Origin: J014 sp964486055
GTDB taxonomy: Bacteria; Acidobacteriota; Blastocatellia; Pyrinomonadales; Pyrinomonadaceae
NCBI GenBank assembly: GCA_964486055.1
Contig: CAZALE010000001.1
Coordinates: 62,001 to 126,000, forward strand
DNA length: 64,000 nt
Direction: 5' to 3'
Of this stretch, positions 1 through 8,844 are shown one piece after another; the stretch's first letter is position 1; every line of letters begins with the position of its first letter. The position numbers and the translations under genes are program-made. Under the pieces are notes generated by a model. It was not told the origin of the DNA and did no database searches. It saw only the letters and a list, made by a program, of their open reading frames with translations.

Positions 1-1271
1 TGTGTTAATTCTTGTAGAGCCCTTTCATTATTTCCTCGTAGTGTTTCGATTTGTGCTCTCAAGAGTTTTGAGTAGGAATAATCAGGGTAATATTTTTGTA
101 GATCTCCCAAATATAATTCGGCTTTTTCGCTTTGGCCTAAGCCTAGATAAGCTTGGATCATGTAAAAAATACCAGCTTTTGAAGAAGGCTGGATTTTCAG
201 AGCTAAATCCAAGTCTTTAATGGCTTGTAGCGGATCATTTTCTTGTAGAAATGTTCTGGCTCTTAAGATCAGTGCTCTGGAGTCTTTTTCATCATAGGCA
301 AGCAGATTTTCGGCTTCTTTTCTAGCCTTCTCTAGCTCACCTCGCAAGAGATAAATCTCTGCAAGATGGTATCGAGCTACGGTGTATTCAGGTTCTTGCT
401 GAAGTATCTTCTCGAATATGTTTATGGCATCGTTTTCTCTACCTATCTTGAGATAAAATCTGGCTAGGTCGGTGAGATTTTCTGCTGTGCTACCAAGATT
501 TTGAATGAGCTTTGCGTAGATTTGCTCAGCCTTGTTAAGCTCTCCGTTAGATAAATAAAAATTAGCTGTGGCCTCGTATGCCTGGTAGAATTGTGGATTA
601 ATATCTATGGATTTTTCAAACATCTTTTCTGCTTCGCCGATTCGGCCGACTGTATTTAAAAACACTCCATATTCCAGATGCGCGTTTACGGCTTTTTCAT
701 TTATATTCAAAGCGCGTTTTAATATATCTTCAGCCTCCTTGTAGCGTTGTCTTTGTGTGAGAAATCTTGCGAGTGCAAAGTAGCTTTCTTGTCTTTGCGG
801 CTCTAGCTGAATGGCGTAGTTAAAGACTTTCAGGATCTCGTCTTCCGATGCTCCAGTTTTGATCAACAGGTTAGCTTTTAGTATGTAAGCGTCTACGTAA
901 TTTGGATCAATCGAGAGTATTTCATTCATGATTTTTTCTGTTTCAGAAAGCTGAGGAGGTGAGACTGAAAGATAGAGAGCAGCCAGCCGAGTTTTCATCT
1001 CTAGATTTTCTGGCCTAATTCTTAAAGCTTTTTCGAGTGATGCAATGGCTTCACTGAATTGGCCTAGCGCTTGATATGCTTTTGCCAATCCGTCATATGC
1101 ATCTACCGATGATGGATCGATGTCTATAGCAGTGCGAAATGCCATGACTGCACGTTCATATTCTCGTTTTTGTAGAAATTCGTCACCGAGCTGGACGTAT
1201 TTCTGTGCGTTGTTAATGCAACTCAAATAAATGAGTGAGGACATTATTATGAGCACTAACCTGATTTTCAT
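1..1271 (-). CDS. TPR-repeat protein, exosortase-linked (partial)
   Basis: The minus-strand frame is open from an ATG at 1271 to the window edge, so the C-terminus is missing. The N-terminus is a hydrophobic export signal ending in LSC at residue 18; this is a weak lipobox because Tyr sits at -3, so a lipoprotein is possible but not certain. The rest is successive 34-residue tetratricopeptide helices with the usual G/A/Y-A-P spacing (for example AYDGLAKAYQALGQFSEAI). TPR proteins of this kind (PrsT family) are encoded beside exosortases and are thought to assist polysaccharide/PEP-CTERM export. Its place downstream of the exosortase on the same strand supports that reading. A GAAAGG lies about 10 bases before the start. 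TPR fold certain, exact role inferred. Confidence 0.8.
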   Translation of the reverse strand, partial: MKIRLVLIIMSSLIYLSCINNAQKYVQLGDEFLQKREYERAVMAFRTAIDIDPSSVDAYDGLAKAYQALGQFSEAIASLEKALRIRPENLEMKTRLAALYLSVSPPQLSETEKIMNEILSIDPNYVDAYILKANLLIKTGASEDEILKVFNYAIQLEPQRQESYFALARFLTQRQRYKEAEDILKRALNINEKAVNAHLEYGVFLNTVGRIGEAEKMFEKSIDINPQFYQAYEATANFYLSNGELNKAEQIYAKLIQNLGSTAENLTDLARFYLKIGRENDAINIFEKILQQEPEYTVARYHLAEIYLLRGELEKARKEAENLLAYDEKDSRALILRARTFLQENDPLQAIKDLDLALKIQPSSKAGIFYMIQAYLGLGQSEKAELYLGDLQKYYPDYSYSKLLRAQIETLRGNNERALQELT

Positions 1272-1452
1272 CTTGCAAACCTTTCAACGGTTATTAACAT
1301 TTGGCAATATGGTAAAACGATCAATTTGAACGCATTTTCAGAAAACTACTTTCGATGAGATTGAACCTCTGGCAGGATGTTTAGGATTTTAATTTTGGAC
1401 TGAATTCGATCTGGAACATTTGCTTTGAAGCTGAGCAAGGATTGTGAATGAT

Positions 1453-3045
1453 TTAATCTGGGACGAAACTAGGTAATGTCTCGATTACTTGTGTAGAGAA
1501 GTCAATAAGCGCTCGAAGGTTTTCCACATCTTCGTTCTCAGAGGAAGGTATAGTTATACGAATCATTGCACCGTCTGATCGACGCTTGAGTACTTTATCT
1601 AAAATCATGTAGATTTTAGCCTGAAATTCACTTGATAGAATGCGACCGCGACCTTGATACCAGTAAATCATAAGCTCACGGCTTTCAGTATTTTGAATTA
1701 CATAAAAATTCACTGGGGCTTCGCGATTGGAAGCAGTGTTTATAGTTATCAGCGAAGGGTTTTTCAGTTCCCAACCAGTGCCGGGAAGGCAGTTTTGTGG
1801 TGAATGGTAGGTGACCCCTGTGCGTTGCGAGTTGTAGTATCCAATGTAAAGATTGACCACTTTACCATCTGGCGAAGCATAATCACGAACTAGGTAGTCG
1901 CTAGCCTGTAAAATTTTTTCAATTTCAGGGCTAAAGTAGATATCGCTTCCGATTTGTTTCCAATTTCCTAGGATCCGTGGGAATTCCTGAAGTTGTCGGC
2001 GCTGAGGTGTAACGTCAGAGCGGGCATCGATAAATTTCGCTATCAAAGCTCCTAGAGTTAGGAAAATCAGTAAAAGGTTGATACTTTTGTGATACGATGC
2101 TGTTCTTGCCTGCATTTCAGTGCTGTTTCCCGGCAGATCAATTTGTTTCTCACTGATAGGGTTATTTTTGAAAAGTCCTTTCAGAAGATAATTGAACCCA
2201 ATTAATATGATCAGTGCTAGTAGGTAGACAGCAAGTCCAGATATCTGATGATAGGAAGTTTGTAGTGCTTGTCTTCCATATGAGTAGGTCAAAACACCTG
2301 TGAGCATTACTCGTATTGAATTTGTAAAAACGGCTGTTGGGATAGCCAGAAGGATCAGTAGGCTCATTCTCCATAAGTCACGATTTCTCAATTCTATTTT
2401 TATTGGCTGATCCTTAGTAAAATAAGCGAGAATGATCGCCAAGGTAGCTAAACTCATTAAACTTCTGATACCACTGCAGGCTTCTACTACCTCCAACTGC
2501 ACTATCTGTATGGCTCCTTGAGGCAAAATCTCTATGACATTACCTTTTACAATAGATGGGACACCAAAGAACCTTATTCCCCAAACAGCTACCTGCGAGG
2601 CGATGATTTGCAGAGGAAAAGCTATTTTGTTGAAGATTATTTGTGGTATGGGTATCGAGAAAATTAAAAGAGTTAGCGGAACAGTTAGCAAATTAAGAAG
2701 CCGAAAGCCGAATGAATAAACTATAATGCCAGAGAGCATGAAAACGAACGAGATTCGTTGAATAAAGAGTTCTGCTCCTAATGTTCCAATTAGTAGTAAG
2801 AAAAATGCGGTTGTTATTAGGAGCAAGCCAGCAATAGGAGTTGGATAACCAAGTTGTTGCTTTAGCAAATTTCTGTCGAGATACAGGATGAAAATTATCA
2901 AGGGTGCGATTATTAATCCATGCGAATAGTTTTCATCTTGCAGCCAATTGAGAAATAGTCTCTGTAAAACCTCTGCGTAGATTATCAGTAACAAAAAGGC
3001 TATAAGTAGTGGTCGCCAGTGGCTTGATATTCTATATGATTTCAT
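1453..3045 (-). CDS. Exosortase fused to an EpsI domain
   Basis: 530 residues. The N-terminal ~290 residues hold about eight membrane segments and the exosortase catalytic set: Cys190 in EACSGIRS, Arg245 in NSIRVMLTG and His266 in YHQISG. The C-terminal ~200 residues, after a linker near 300-350, form an EpsI-type periplasmic domain (around GNWKQIGSDIYFS and GVTYHSPQNCLPGTGWEL). Exosortases are transpeptidases that process PEP-CTERM-type sorting signals and are usually coupled to exopolysaccharide genes; the length and fusion fit the XrtA-like class. The start overlaps the stop of the upstream prenyl synthase by 4 bases. A TPR gene follows. I found no PEP-CTERM substrate in this window. Family confident, subtype uncertain. 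Confidence 0.88.
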   Translation of the reverse strand: MKSYRISSHWRPLLIAFLLLIIYAEVLQRLFLNWLQDENYSHGLIIAPLIIFILYLDRNLLKQQLGYPTPIAGLLLITTAFFLLLIGTLGAELFIQRISFVFMLSGIIVYSFGFRLLNLLTVPLTLLIFSIPIPQIIFNKIAFPLQIIASQVAVWGIRFFGVPSIVKGNVIEILPQGAIQIVQLEVVEACSGIRSLMSLATLAIILAYFTKDQPIKIELRNRDLWRMSLLILLAIPTAVFTNSIRVMLTGVLTYSYGRQALQTSYHQISGLAVYLLALIILIGFNYLLKGLFKNNPISEKQIDLPGNSTEMQARTASYHKSINLLLIFLTLGALIAKFIDARSDVTPQRRQLQEFPRILGNWKQIGSDIYFSPEIEKILQASDYLVRDYASPDGKVVNLYIGYYNSQRTGVTYHSPQNCLPGTGWELKNPSLITINTASNREAPVNFYVIQNTESRELMIYWYQGRGRILSSEFQAKIYMILDKVLKRRSDGAMIRITIPSSENEDVENLRALIDFSTQVIETLPSFVPD

Positions 3046-3920
3046 TTATTACGATGTAATATGAAATTTGCGAAGGCTTGCAGAAGGGAAGTGTCAGCGT
3101 CGATATCCTCGAGGATTTTAATTGTGTTCAAATAGGTTTCCTCGGCAAGCCTTCTTGTCTTTTCAATTCCATAAAATGATGGATAGGTGGCTTTTTCCGC
3201 TATTAAATCTTTACCTGCTGTTTTCCCGAGTGTTTCAGTGCTCTGAGTCACGTCTAGTAAATCATCAGTAATCTGAAATAGCAAGCCAAGTGAAGAAGCA
3301 TATCGAGTTAACTTTTCGAGTAAATCGGATTCTACTTCTGCTATTATTGCTCCAGCTCGTACTGAAAAGCATATCATCGCGCCTGTCTTGTTTTTGTGAA
3401 TTTCCTCTAATTCAGAGAATGAAATCCTCTTTTTTTCAGCCTCTAAATCCAATTGTTGGCCTCTGGCCATTTTGGTTGCGGCCTCTGCTAATTCTGCGAT
3501 TACTGCTACCTTGATCTCGTCTCGTAGGTTTTTATCTTTTGCAATAGCTGAGAAGGCTAATACCTGGAGGCAATCACCGGCTAAGATAGCGGTTGCTTCA
3601 TCGAATTTAACGTGGCACGTAGCTCTGCCACGTCTCAAGCTGTCATTATCCATTGCGGGTAAGTCGTCATGGATTAATGAGTACGTATGAATCATCTCGA
3701 CTGCTGCAGCAGTATTGAGCATCTTCTGTTCGTCTGCTCCAAACATCTTGCCTGTGGCTATCAATAAGGCTGGTCTCAATCGCTTACCACCAGCAAAGAC
3801 ACTCCAACGAATAGCCGAATGCAGTTTTTTAGGTTCAACGTCATCACCCGGGATTAACTCTTCAAGCTTTTCATCGACTAGCTTGACCGTTTTTACCCAA
3901 AATTCCCCTAGCTCGCTCAT
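3042..3920 (-). CDS. ispA: Polyprenyl (farnesyl/geranylgeranyl) diphosphate synthase
   Basis: 292 residues, normal for short-chain trans-prenyltransferases. It condenses isopentenyl diphosphate with allylic diphosphates to C15 or C20 products for quinones and carrier lipids. The first Asp-rich motif is DDLPAMD at residues 85-91, with the bacterial two-residue insert. The second is DDLLD near 224. GGKRLRP (44-50) and GKTAGKD near the C-terminus are also family signatures. ATG at 3920 has no clear ribosome site. It overlaps the exosortase start by 4 bases, so the two are probably co-transcribed. Product chain length cannot be read from sequence alone. Confidence 0.92.
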   Translation of the reverse strand: MSELGEFWVKTVKLVDEKLEELIPGDDVEPKKLHSAIRWSVFAGGKRLRPALLIATGKMFGADEQKMLNTAAAVEMIHTYSLIHDDLPAMDNDSLRRGRATCHVKFDEATAILAGDCLQVLAFSAIAKDKNLRDEIKVAVIAELAEAATKMARGQQLDLEAEKKRISFSELEEIHKNKTGAMICFSVRAGAIIAEVESDLLEKLTRYASSLGLLFQITDDLLDVTQSTETLGKTAGKDLIAEKATYPSFYGIEKTRRLAEETYLNTIKILEDIDADTSLLQAFANFILHRNK

Positions 3921-4212
3921 TCATCTTGAGATTATGAGTCATTTTTATTTTTAATCGCAAGTAATCACAATGAGATAATGCGATAAGCTTTTGCAGCCGG
4001 AAGCTATTGCTGAGAAATAATAGACCTTATCGGGTTAGTTGAAATCTCTGCAATACACCGGTTACCAGCAGAAAAATATCTGATTTGCAGGCTTCACTAA
4101 TTTCGGTCAAGCAATATTAAATATTTACTGAGAGATGTTACGTGTCGACTTATAGATTCAGCATCTATAAGCAGTACTTTGCCAAGAGGATTTTAATCGA
4201 GTAGATTTCTTA

Positions 4213-4698
4213 ATGTGGATTATGGCTGTGAGTAGTGATGAGTTTCGTAATGCCTTATCTAGGTTTGCAAGTGGGGTTACGGTAGTGACAACTAAGGATA
4301 AGCACGGCAATTTTTTTGGTATAACCGTCAGTGCCTTCTGCTCAGTTTCATTGAATCCCCCACTTGTTTTAATTTGCATCGATAAGAGAACTGGAAGCCA
4401 CAGCGCATTTAGCGAGGCTGGAGCTTTTGTAGTTAATTTCTTACGCGAGGATCAACAGGAAATCTCACAGCACTTTGCATCGGCTTCACCTGACAAATTT
4501 GCCGGTATAAGTTATCGTTTAGGCATGCATGGTTTGCCGATTTTATCGAATGCTTTAGCCGTTTTGGAGTGCCGGCTTCTTTATTCTTATGAGGGTGGTG
4601 ACCATACGATATTTGTCGGAGAGGTTGAAAGCACAAAGGTTAGTGAGGGAAATCCGCTCATTTATTTTCAGGGTAAATATCGGCAAATTGCCGGTTGA
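4213..4698 (+). CDS. Flavin reductase-like FMN-binding protein
   Basis: 161 residues from ATG 4213; an in-frame ATG at 4222 is also possible. It is a flavin reductase-like split-barrel domain: FASGVTVVTTKD near the N-terminus, the FGITVSAFCSVSLNPPLVLICI core and GDHTIFVGEVE near the C-terminus, as in HpaC/DIM6-NTAB-type NAD(P)H:FMN reductases. Such proteins supply reduced flavin to partner monooxygenases. The only monooxygenase nearby is Kmo, which normally reduces its own FAD, so a link to it is not established. The last 41 bases overlap the 3' end of kmo on the opposite strand. Confidence 0.85.
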   Translation: MWIMAVSSDEFRNALSRFASGVTVVTTKDKHGNFFGITVSAFCSVSLNPPLVLICIDKRTGSHSAFSEAGAFVVNFLREDQQEISQHFASASPDKFAGISYRLGMHGLPILSNALAVLECRLLYSYEGGDHTIFVGEVESTKVSEGNPLIYFQGKYRQIAG

Positions 4699-6037
4699 GT
4701 TTACGTATTTTTTGCATTACTTCGTTCAAGTCTACTTGCGAAATATCGTCTATCTCTGAGCAAATTTCCATCAAGAGTTTATCTTGAGCATTTCCCATTT
4801 GCTTCGCTACTAGATAGGGTAAGTCTTCACGAAAGGTTACCATTGAATATTTTGAAAAATAATCTGGAAATAGTTGCTCAAGTTTGGTTTCCAGTTCTCT
4901 TTTTCGCTGAAATACTGGGTCAGCTACCGCATCCCTCATTTCATAAAAATTTTCCTCGGCCATATCTGCGATAGCATCGGTGTTTGGCTTACGCATTTTT
5001 CCAAATATTTGAAATACTTTTTGCCAGTCGTATCCATGTTCTTCAATTAAGAGATTTAATATTCTACAATCTTCAAATGCACAGTTCATCCCTTGGCCAT
5101 AGAAGGGCACAATTGCGTGAGCTGCGTCGCCAAGAAGCAAGGCTTTTCCTGCGACATTCCATGGAAAACATCGAATTGTTCCTAAGCTGCCCGTAGGATT
5201 GCTGAAAAAATCTTCAATTAGCGTTGGCATCAACGGAAGCGCATCTGGGAAATATTGTGCGAAGAATTTGATCAAAGAATCTGCGCCCTTTAGTTGCTCG
5301 AAGCTATTCTCTTGACCTTCATGGGCTAGAAAAAGAGTACAAGTAAAACTGCCGTCCGGATTGGGAAGTGCGATCATCATGAAGGAACGTCTAGCCCATA
5401 TATGCAGTGCGTTTTTCTCCATTAAAAACTCACCATTTTTGCCAGGAGGAATGTGCAATTCTTTGTAACCGTGCTCTAACCAAGATTGAGAAAAGTTAAA
5501 TCGAGGGATACAACCATGAAGCATCGAATTTCTGACTGCTGAGCCAGCACCGTCAGTTGCTATGAGCGTATCACCCTTGACTTTTATTTCGTAACCTCTT
5601 GCAATATCTTCAATTAATGCTTCACCAGTCTCGCAATCAAAAACTTTACAGCGATGATTGAAGAAGATTTTGACATTAGGGAATTCCTCAGCTCTATTCA
5701 TTAGCGCACAGTTCAATCCTGCACGAGAAACTGAATTTATGTATTCACCTTGTCTACCTGAATATGCCAGAAATTTTGTTTTTCCGTCCAGAGTATGAAC
5801 CATTCGTCCATACATTGGGATTGCCTCTTGCAGCATATATTCATCGAGTCCGACCTCTCGAAGCGCCGCTATTCCACGATCAGAAAGCGCTAGATTTATT
5901 GAACGACCAGCAGGAATCTTTACCTTGCGCATATCTGGGCGAGCTTCATAAACCTCAACCTCAATCCCACGTTTTGCTAAATAGATGGCAAGTAGAGAAC
6001 CTGCAAGTCCAGCACCAATCAATACAACTTTAGCCAT
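4658..6037 (-). CDS. kmo: Kynurenine 3-monooxygenase
   Basis: 459 residues, the normal length. FAD/NADPH-dependent aromatic hydroxylase converting L-kynurenine to 3-hydroxykynurenine. Visible are the N-terminal Rossmann motif GAGLAGSLLAIYLAKRG followed by the acidic end of beta-2 (EVYEARP), the mid DG motif region (TLIATDGAGSAVR) and the FAD motif GDAAHAIVPFYGQGMN with the kmo-type FEDC. The bacterial enzyme lacks the long mitochondrial anchor, as here. Its start overlaps the end of kynU by 8 bases, so the two are translated from one message. The 3' end overlaps the flavin reductase-like gene on the other strand. Confidence 0.95.
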   Translation of the reverse strand: MAKVVLIGAGLAGSLLAIYLAKRGIEVEVYEARPDMRKVKIPAGRSINLALSDRGIAALREVGLDEYMLQEAIPMYGRMVHTLDGKTKFLAYSGRQGEYINSVSRAGLNCALMNRAEEFPNVKIFFNHRCKVFDCETGEALIEDIARGYEIKVKGDTLIATDGAGSAVRNSMLHGCIPRFNFSQSWLEHGYKELHIPPGKNGEFLMEKNALHIWARRSFMMIALPNPDGSFTCTLFLAHEGQENSFEQLKGADSLIKFFAQYFPDALPLMPTLIEDFFSNPTGSLGTIRCFPWNVAGKALLLGDAAHAIVPFYGQGMNCAFEDCRILNLLIEEHGYDWQKVFQIFGKMRKPNTDAIADMAEENFYEMRDAVADPVFQRKRELETKLEQLFPDYFSKYSMVTFREDLPYLVAKQMGNAQDKLLMEICSEIDDISQVDLNEVMQKIRKLNRQFADIYPENK

Positions 6038-7304
6038 TGCTTAAGACTACACGCTTTAAGATTTGGGAGAATTCTAATACCTCACTAAAAGTATTATAGA
6101 GCGGTACCGGTGCAACTCTAATCACATCTGGTTCACGCCAATCCACTGTTACTCCATTGGTGATTAGATCTTCTAAAATCCTTCGATTTTTTGAGCTTAC
6201 ACGAAGAGAAAGTTGGCAGCCTCTTTCGTCTGGATTGCTTGGAGTGATTATTTCAAGTCTTTCGCCAATGAGTTGATTGAGCAAGAATTCAAGATAACCA
6301 GTAAGCATTATGGATTTTTGACGTAATGCTTTCATGCTAGCTTGATGGAAAATCTCTAAACTTGCACGTAATGCCGCCATTTGAAATATTGGTGGATTTG
6401 AAAGCTGCCAACCCTCAGCACCGGCGATAGGTTCGAACTCTGGAGGCATTAAAAATCGGGTGGCCTTATTATGTCCCCACCAACCTGCGAAGCGGGGAAG
6501 TTCAAATTCTCTTGCGTGTCTCTCATGCACAAAAGCAGCTCCGACAGCCCCTGGGCCGGCGTTCAGATACTTGTAACAACACCAAACGGCAAAATCCACA
6601 CCCCATTCATGCAGTTTCAATTCGAGATTTCCAGCTGCATGAGCCAAATCAAATGCTACTACTGCTCCGATTTCATGCCCTATTTTTGTTATTTCTCTCA
6701 AATTGAAGGCTTGGCCTGTGTAATAGTTAACTCCCCCTAGCAAAATGAGGGCTACCGATTCAGCGTTTTCTAGTAAGGTTTTTTCGATGTCCTCTGTCCT
6801 GAGGCAAAATTCGCCCTCTCTTGGTGAAAGTTCAATCAATGCATCTGCGACATTTAAGCCATGAAATTTTATCTGTGATTTGACGGCATATTGATCAGAT
6901 GGAAACGCTCCCTTCTCGATGACTATTTTGTATCTTTTGCTTGTGGGACGATAGAAAGAGACCATCAACAAGTGTAGGTTAACTGTGAGAGAATTCATAA
7001 CTACTACCTCGAGTGGAATAGCTCCGACCACTTCCGCCATTTGTTCAGTAAGATACTCATGGTAAGGCATCCATGGTGTTCGTGCCTTAAAATGGCCTTC
7101 AACTCCCAACTCAGCCCAATCCTTGAGTTCCTGCTCTATGTAATCTCTGACCGTTTTAGGTTGAAGTCCAAGTGAATTGCCACAAAAATATATCGCTTCT
7201 TTGCCATTAGGCGCTTTAGGAATATAGAATTTATTACGAAAATTTTTTAGAGGGTCCTGTTCGTCTAATTGCCGGGCAAATTTTACTGATGCTTCGAAAT
7301 TCAT
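6030..7304 (-). CDS. kynU: Kynureninase
   Basis: 424 residues, normal for the family. PLP enzyme cleaving kynurenine or 3-hydroxykynurenine to (3-hydroxy)anthranilate plus alanine. The PLP lysine is Lys245 in WCCYKYLNAGPG; AFDLAHAAGN (218-226) holds the pyridine-nitrogen aspartate, and FYIPK...IYFCGNSLGLQP is the characteristic N-terminus. First gene of a kynU-kmo pair with an 8-base overlap. Neither tryptophan dioxygenase, formamidase nor 3-hydroxyanthranilate dioxygenase is in the window, so the rest of the route must lie elsewhere. Confidence 0.96.
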   Translation of the reverse strand: MNFEASVKFARQLDEQDPLKNFRNKFYIPKAPNGKEAIYFCGNSLGLQPKTVRDYIEQELKDWAELGVEGHFKARTPWMPYHEYLTEQMAEVVGAIPLEVVVMNSLTVNLHLLMVSFYRPTSKRYKIVIEKGAFPSDQYAVKSQIKFHGLNVADALIELSPREGEFCLRTEDIEKTLLENAESVALILLGGVNYYTGQAFNLREITKIGHEIGAVVAFDLAHAAGNLELKLHEWGVDFAVWCCYKYLNAGPGAVGAAFVHERHAREFELPRFAGWWGHNKATRFLMPPEFEPIAGAEGWQLSNPPIFQMAALRASLEIFHQASMKALRQKSIMLTGYLEFLLNQLIGERLEIITPSNPDERGCQLSLRVSSKNRRILEDLITNGVTVDWREPDVIRVAPVPLYNTFSEVLEFSQILKRVVLSNG

Positions 7305-7477
7305 GATATATGAGACAAACCTCTTTAAATGTGAATCAAGGTATATCGCGATTTAGTTTCATTGACTCGATAAAGCCGCGTTTAATAATACTTCTTTTTT
7401 ACGCTTTTAACTTGCCATTTTTACTTTTGGGCATCGTGCTTTTTATAACTAGAAAGCTTCGTGGTCAAAAGTAGCTT

Positions 7478-7846
7478 TCAACATGAATCCTGATTTTCCT
7501 TTGGGTGTGGATACGCATCGAGGTCTTCCTCGCCTCTGGGGACAAGGCATTTGAAATCTTTCTCGATGATTATCTTTAAGGATCGGTTATCGCCATAGAT
7601 TCCTATCTCATCAGGATTCCGAAGCCACTTTTGAGCTGCTTCTCTTGGAATATGAATTCTGATCGATGCCCCATCAAATTCAGCTGTCGGCTCTGAAACT
7701 TTATCGTTTATCAACAAGCAATAAGACAAAACTGAACCGTTAGGAAAGCATGTTTTCTCTTCGTAGATTCCATCGGAACTAAGTTTTTCAGTTTCTCTCT
7801 GATTTAATCTAAGTCTTATCGAGTTTCCGCGTATTCGTAATTTCAT
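7478..7846 (-). CDS. Small conserved protein of unknown function (DUF7009-like)
   Basis: 122 residues, predicted cytosolic, no signal peptide. It opens with MKLRIRGNSIRLRLNQRE and ends with an acidic, proline-containing tail (EEDLDAYPHP) after CLVPRG. I recall this pattern from small uncharacterised proteins annotated as DUF7009 in Bacteroidota and Acidobacteriota, but could not confirm it. No catalytic motif is visible. It lies 121 bases downstream of the secreted protein at 7968-8837, same strand. Real coding is likely; function unknown. Confidence 0.7.
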   Translation of the reverse strand: MKLRIRGNSIRLRLNQRETEKLSSDGIYEEKTCFPNGSVLSYCLLINDKVSEPTAEFDGASIRIHIPREAAQKWLRNPDEIGIYGDNRSLKIIIEKDFKCLVPRGEEDLDAYPHPKENQDSC

Positions 7847-7967
7847 AGCGTGCTGGAAAAGAAGTTATATGAAATCAGCTGAATTTCACCAATAACTGCA
7901 TGATACTATAGGCTCGTGCGCAATTCCAGAACATTTTGCGGTAAGTTTTCTGAGAAGAGGATTGGTT

Positions 7968-8837
7968 TCATTTTTTAGTTGATTTTTTTATTTTTTCGAT
8001 CAGTTCCTTTGAATGATTACGAGCTATCAAAGGAATGCGTTCATCGTTGGAGAGCTCTTCTAAAAACTCCAGCATTTGCTCAGGATCTGAAATTTCATTC
8101 CTTTTCAGATAAGAGTCTAGCTTACGCATTAGATCTGGTGCTTCTAATGGTTGGTTTTCTCGTGCCAATCGCATTTCAAACATCCAGAGTTGTTGATTGT
8201 AAATTTTACGATATTCGTCGGCCAATGACCTAGCATTTTTGTTTTCGGTCCAATTAAAACTTACGGTTCTTTGCTTATCTGAGGTTTTTAGTCCTATGGT
8301 GGCAGTCCCTAGATGCTTGTAATCATGGATTTTCGATTGATAATCTTCGCTTGAATCGAGAAATGAAAGTGCCTGGAACAAAGACTTAAGTTTTTCAATC
8401 GTTTTTGGGGAAAGTTGAATTGATTCGCTAATTTCTTCGTCTAAATCATTTTTCCAAACAGTGATTTTACCATGCCCATTTTCATCGTGTTCAATACGCA
8501 CTCTCCTCGTATTAAACTGCGGACTATCGAATTGGTAGAAGTAATGCTCTCTGACGTTTTCGATTTTAGAGGTTTGAGGCTGAGTAGAATTTTTCGATGG
8601 TTCTTCAGGTACCGAATCCCGTGAATTTTTCTTCTGAGGTCGGCTCTCCTCTTTGTTTTCTGTTTCGATTGTGGTGTTTGTTTTTGTACTTTCTACTCTG
8701 CTGCTTTGCGGTTTTTCAAGTGGTTTTCTGCTTACTCTTTTGCTTTTTTTCTGTGCTTGTAAAGGTGTCAGCAAAGCAAGAGTGATTATTAGAAGAAGAC
8801 AATAAAGCAACAGCAGTTTTGTAGCCTTTGTATTCAT
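7968..8837 (-). CDS. Exported protein of unknown function
   Basis: 289 residues. Residues ~1-28 are a signal peptide (Lys then a Leu-rich core ending PLQAQ). Residues ~30-95 are a low-complexity Lys/Ser/Glu/Pro-rich linker, probably disordered. A folded domain with alternating beta strands follows (~98-210, from HYFYQFDSPQF to VSFNWTENK), then a helical C-terminus rich in Lys/Glu. Not recognised. It starts 7 bases after the stop of smc on the same strand, suggesting co-transcription with it, but no functional link is evident. Confidence 0.75.
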   Translation of the reverse strand: MNTKATKLLLLYCLLLIITLALLTPLQAQKKSKRVSRKPLEKPQSSRVESTKTNTTIETENKEESRPQKKNSRDSVPEEPSKNSTQPQTSKIENVREHYFYQFDSPQFNTRRVRIEHDENGHGKITVWKNDLDEEISESIQLSPKTIEKLKSLFQALSFLDSSEDYQSKIHDYKHLGTATIGLKTSDKQRTVSFNWTENKNARSLADEYRKIYNQQLWMFEMRLARENQPLEAPDLMRKLDSYLKRNEISDPEQMLEFLEELSNDERIPLIARNHSKELIEKIKKSTKK

Positions 8838-8844
8838 ATCGAAT

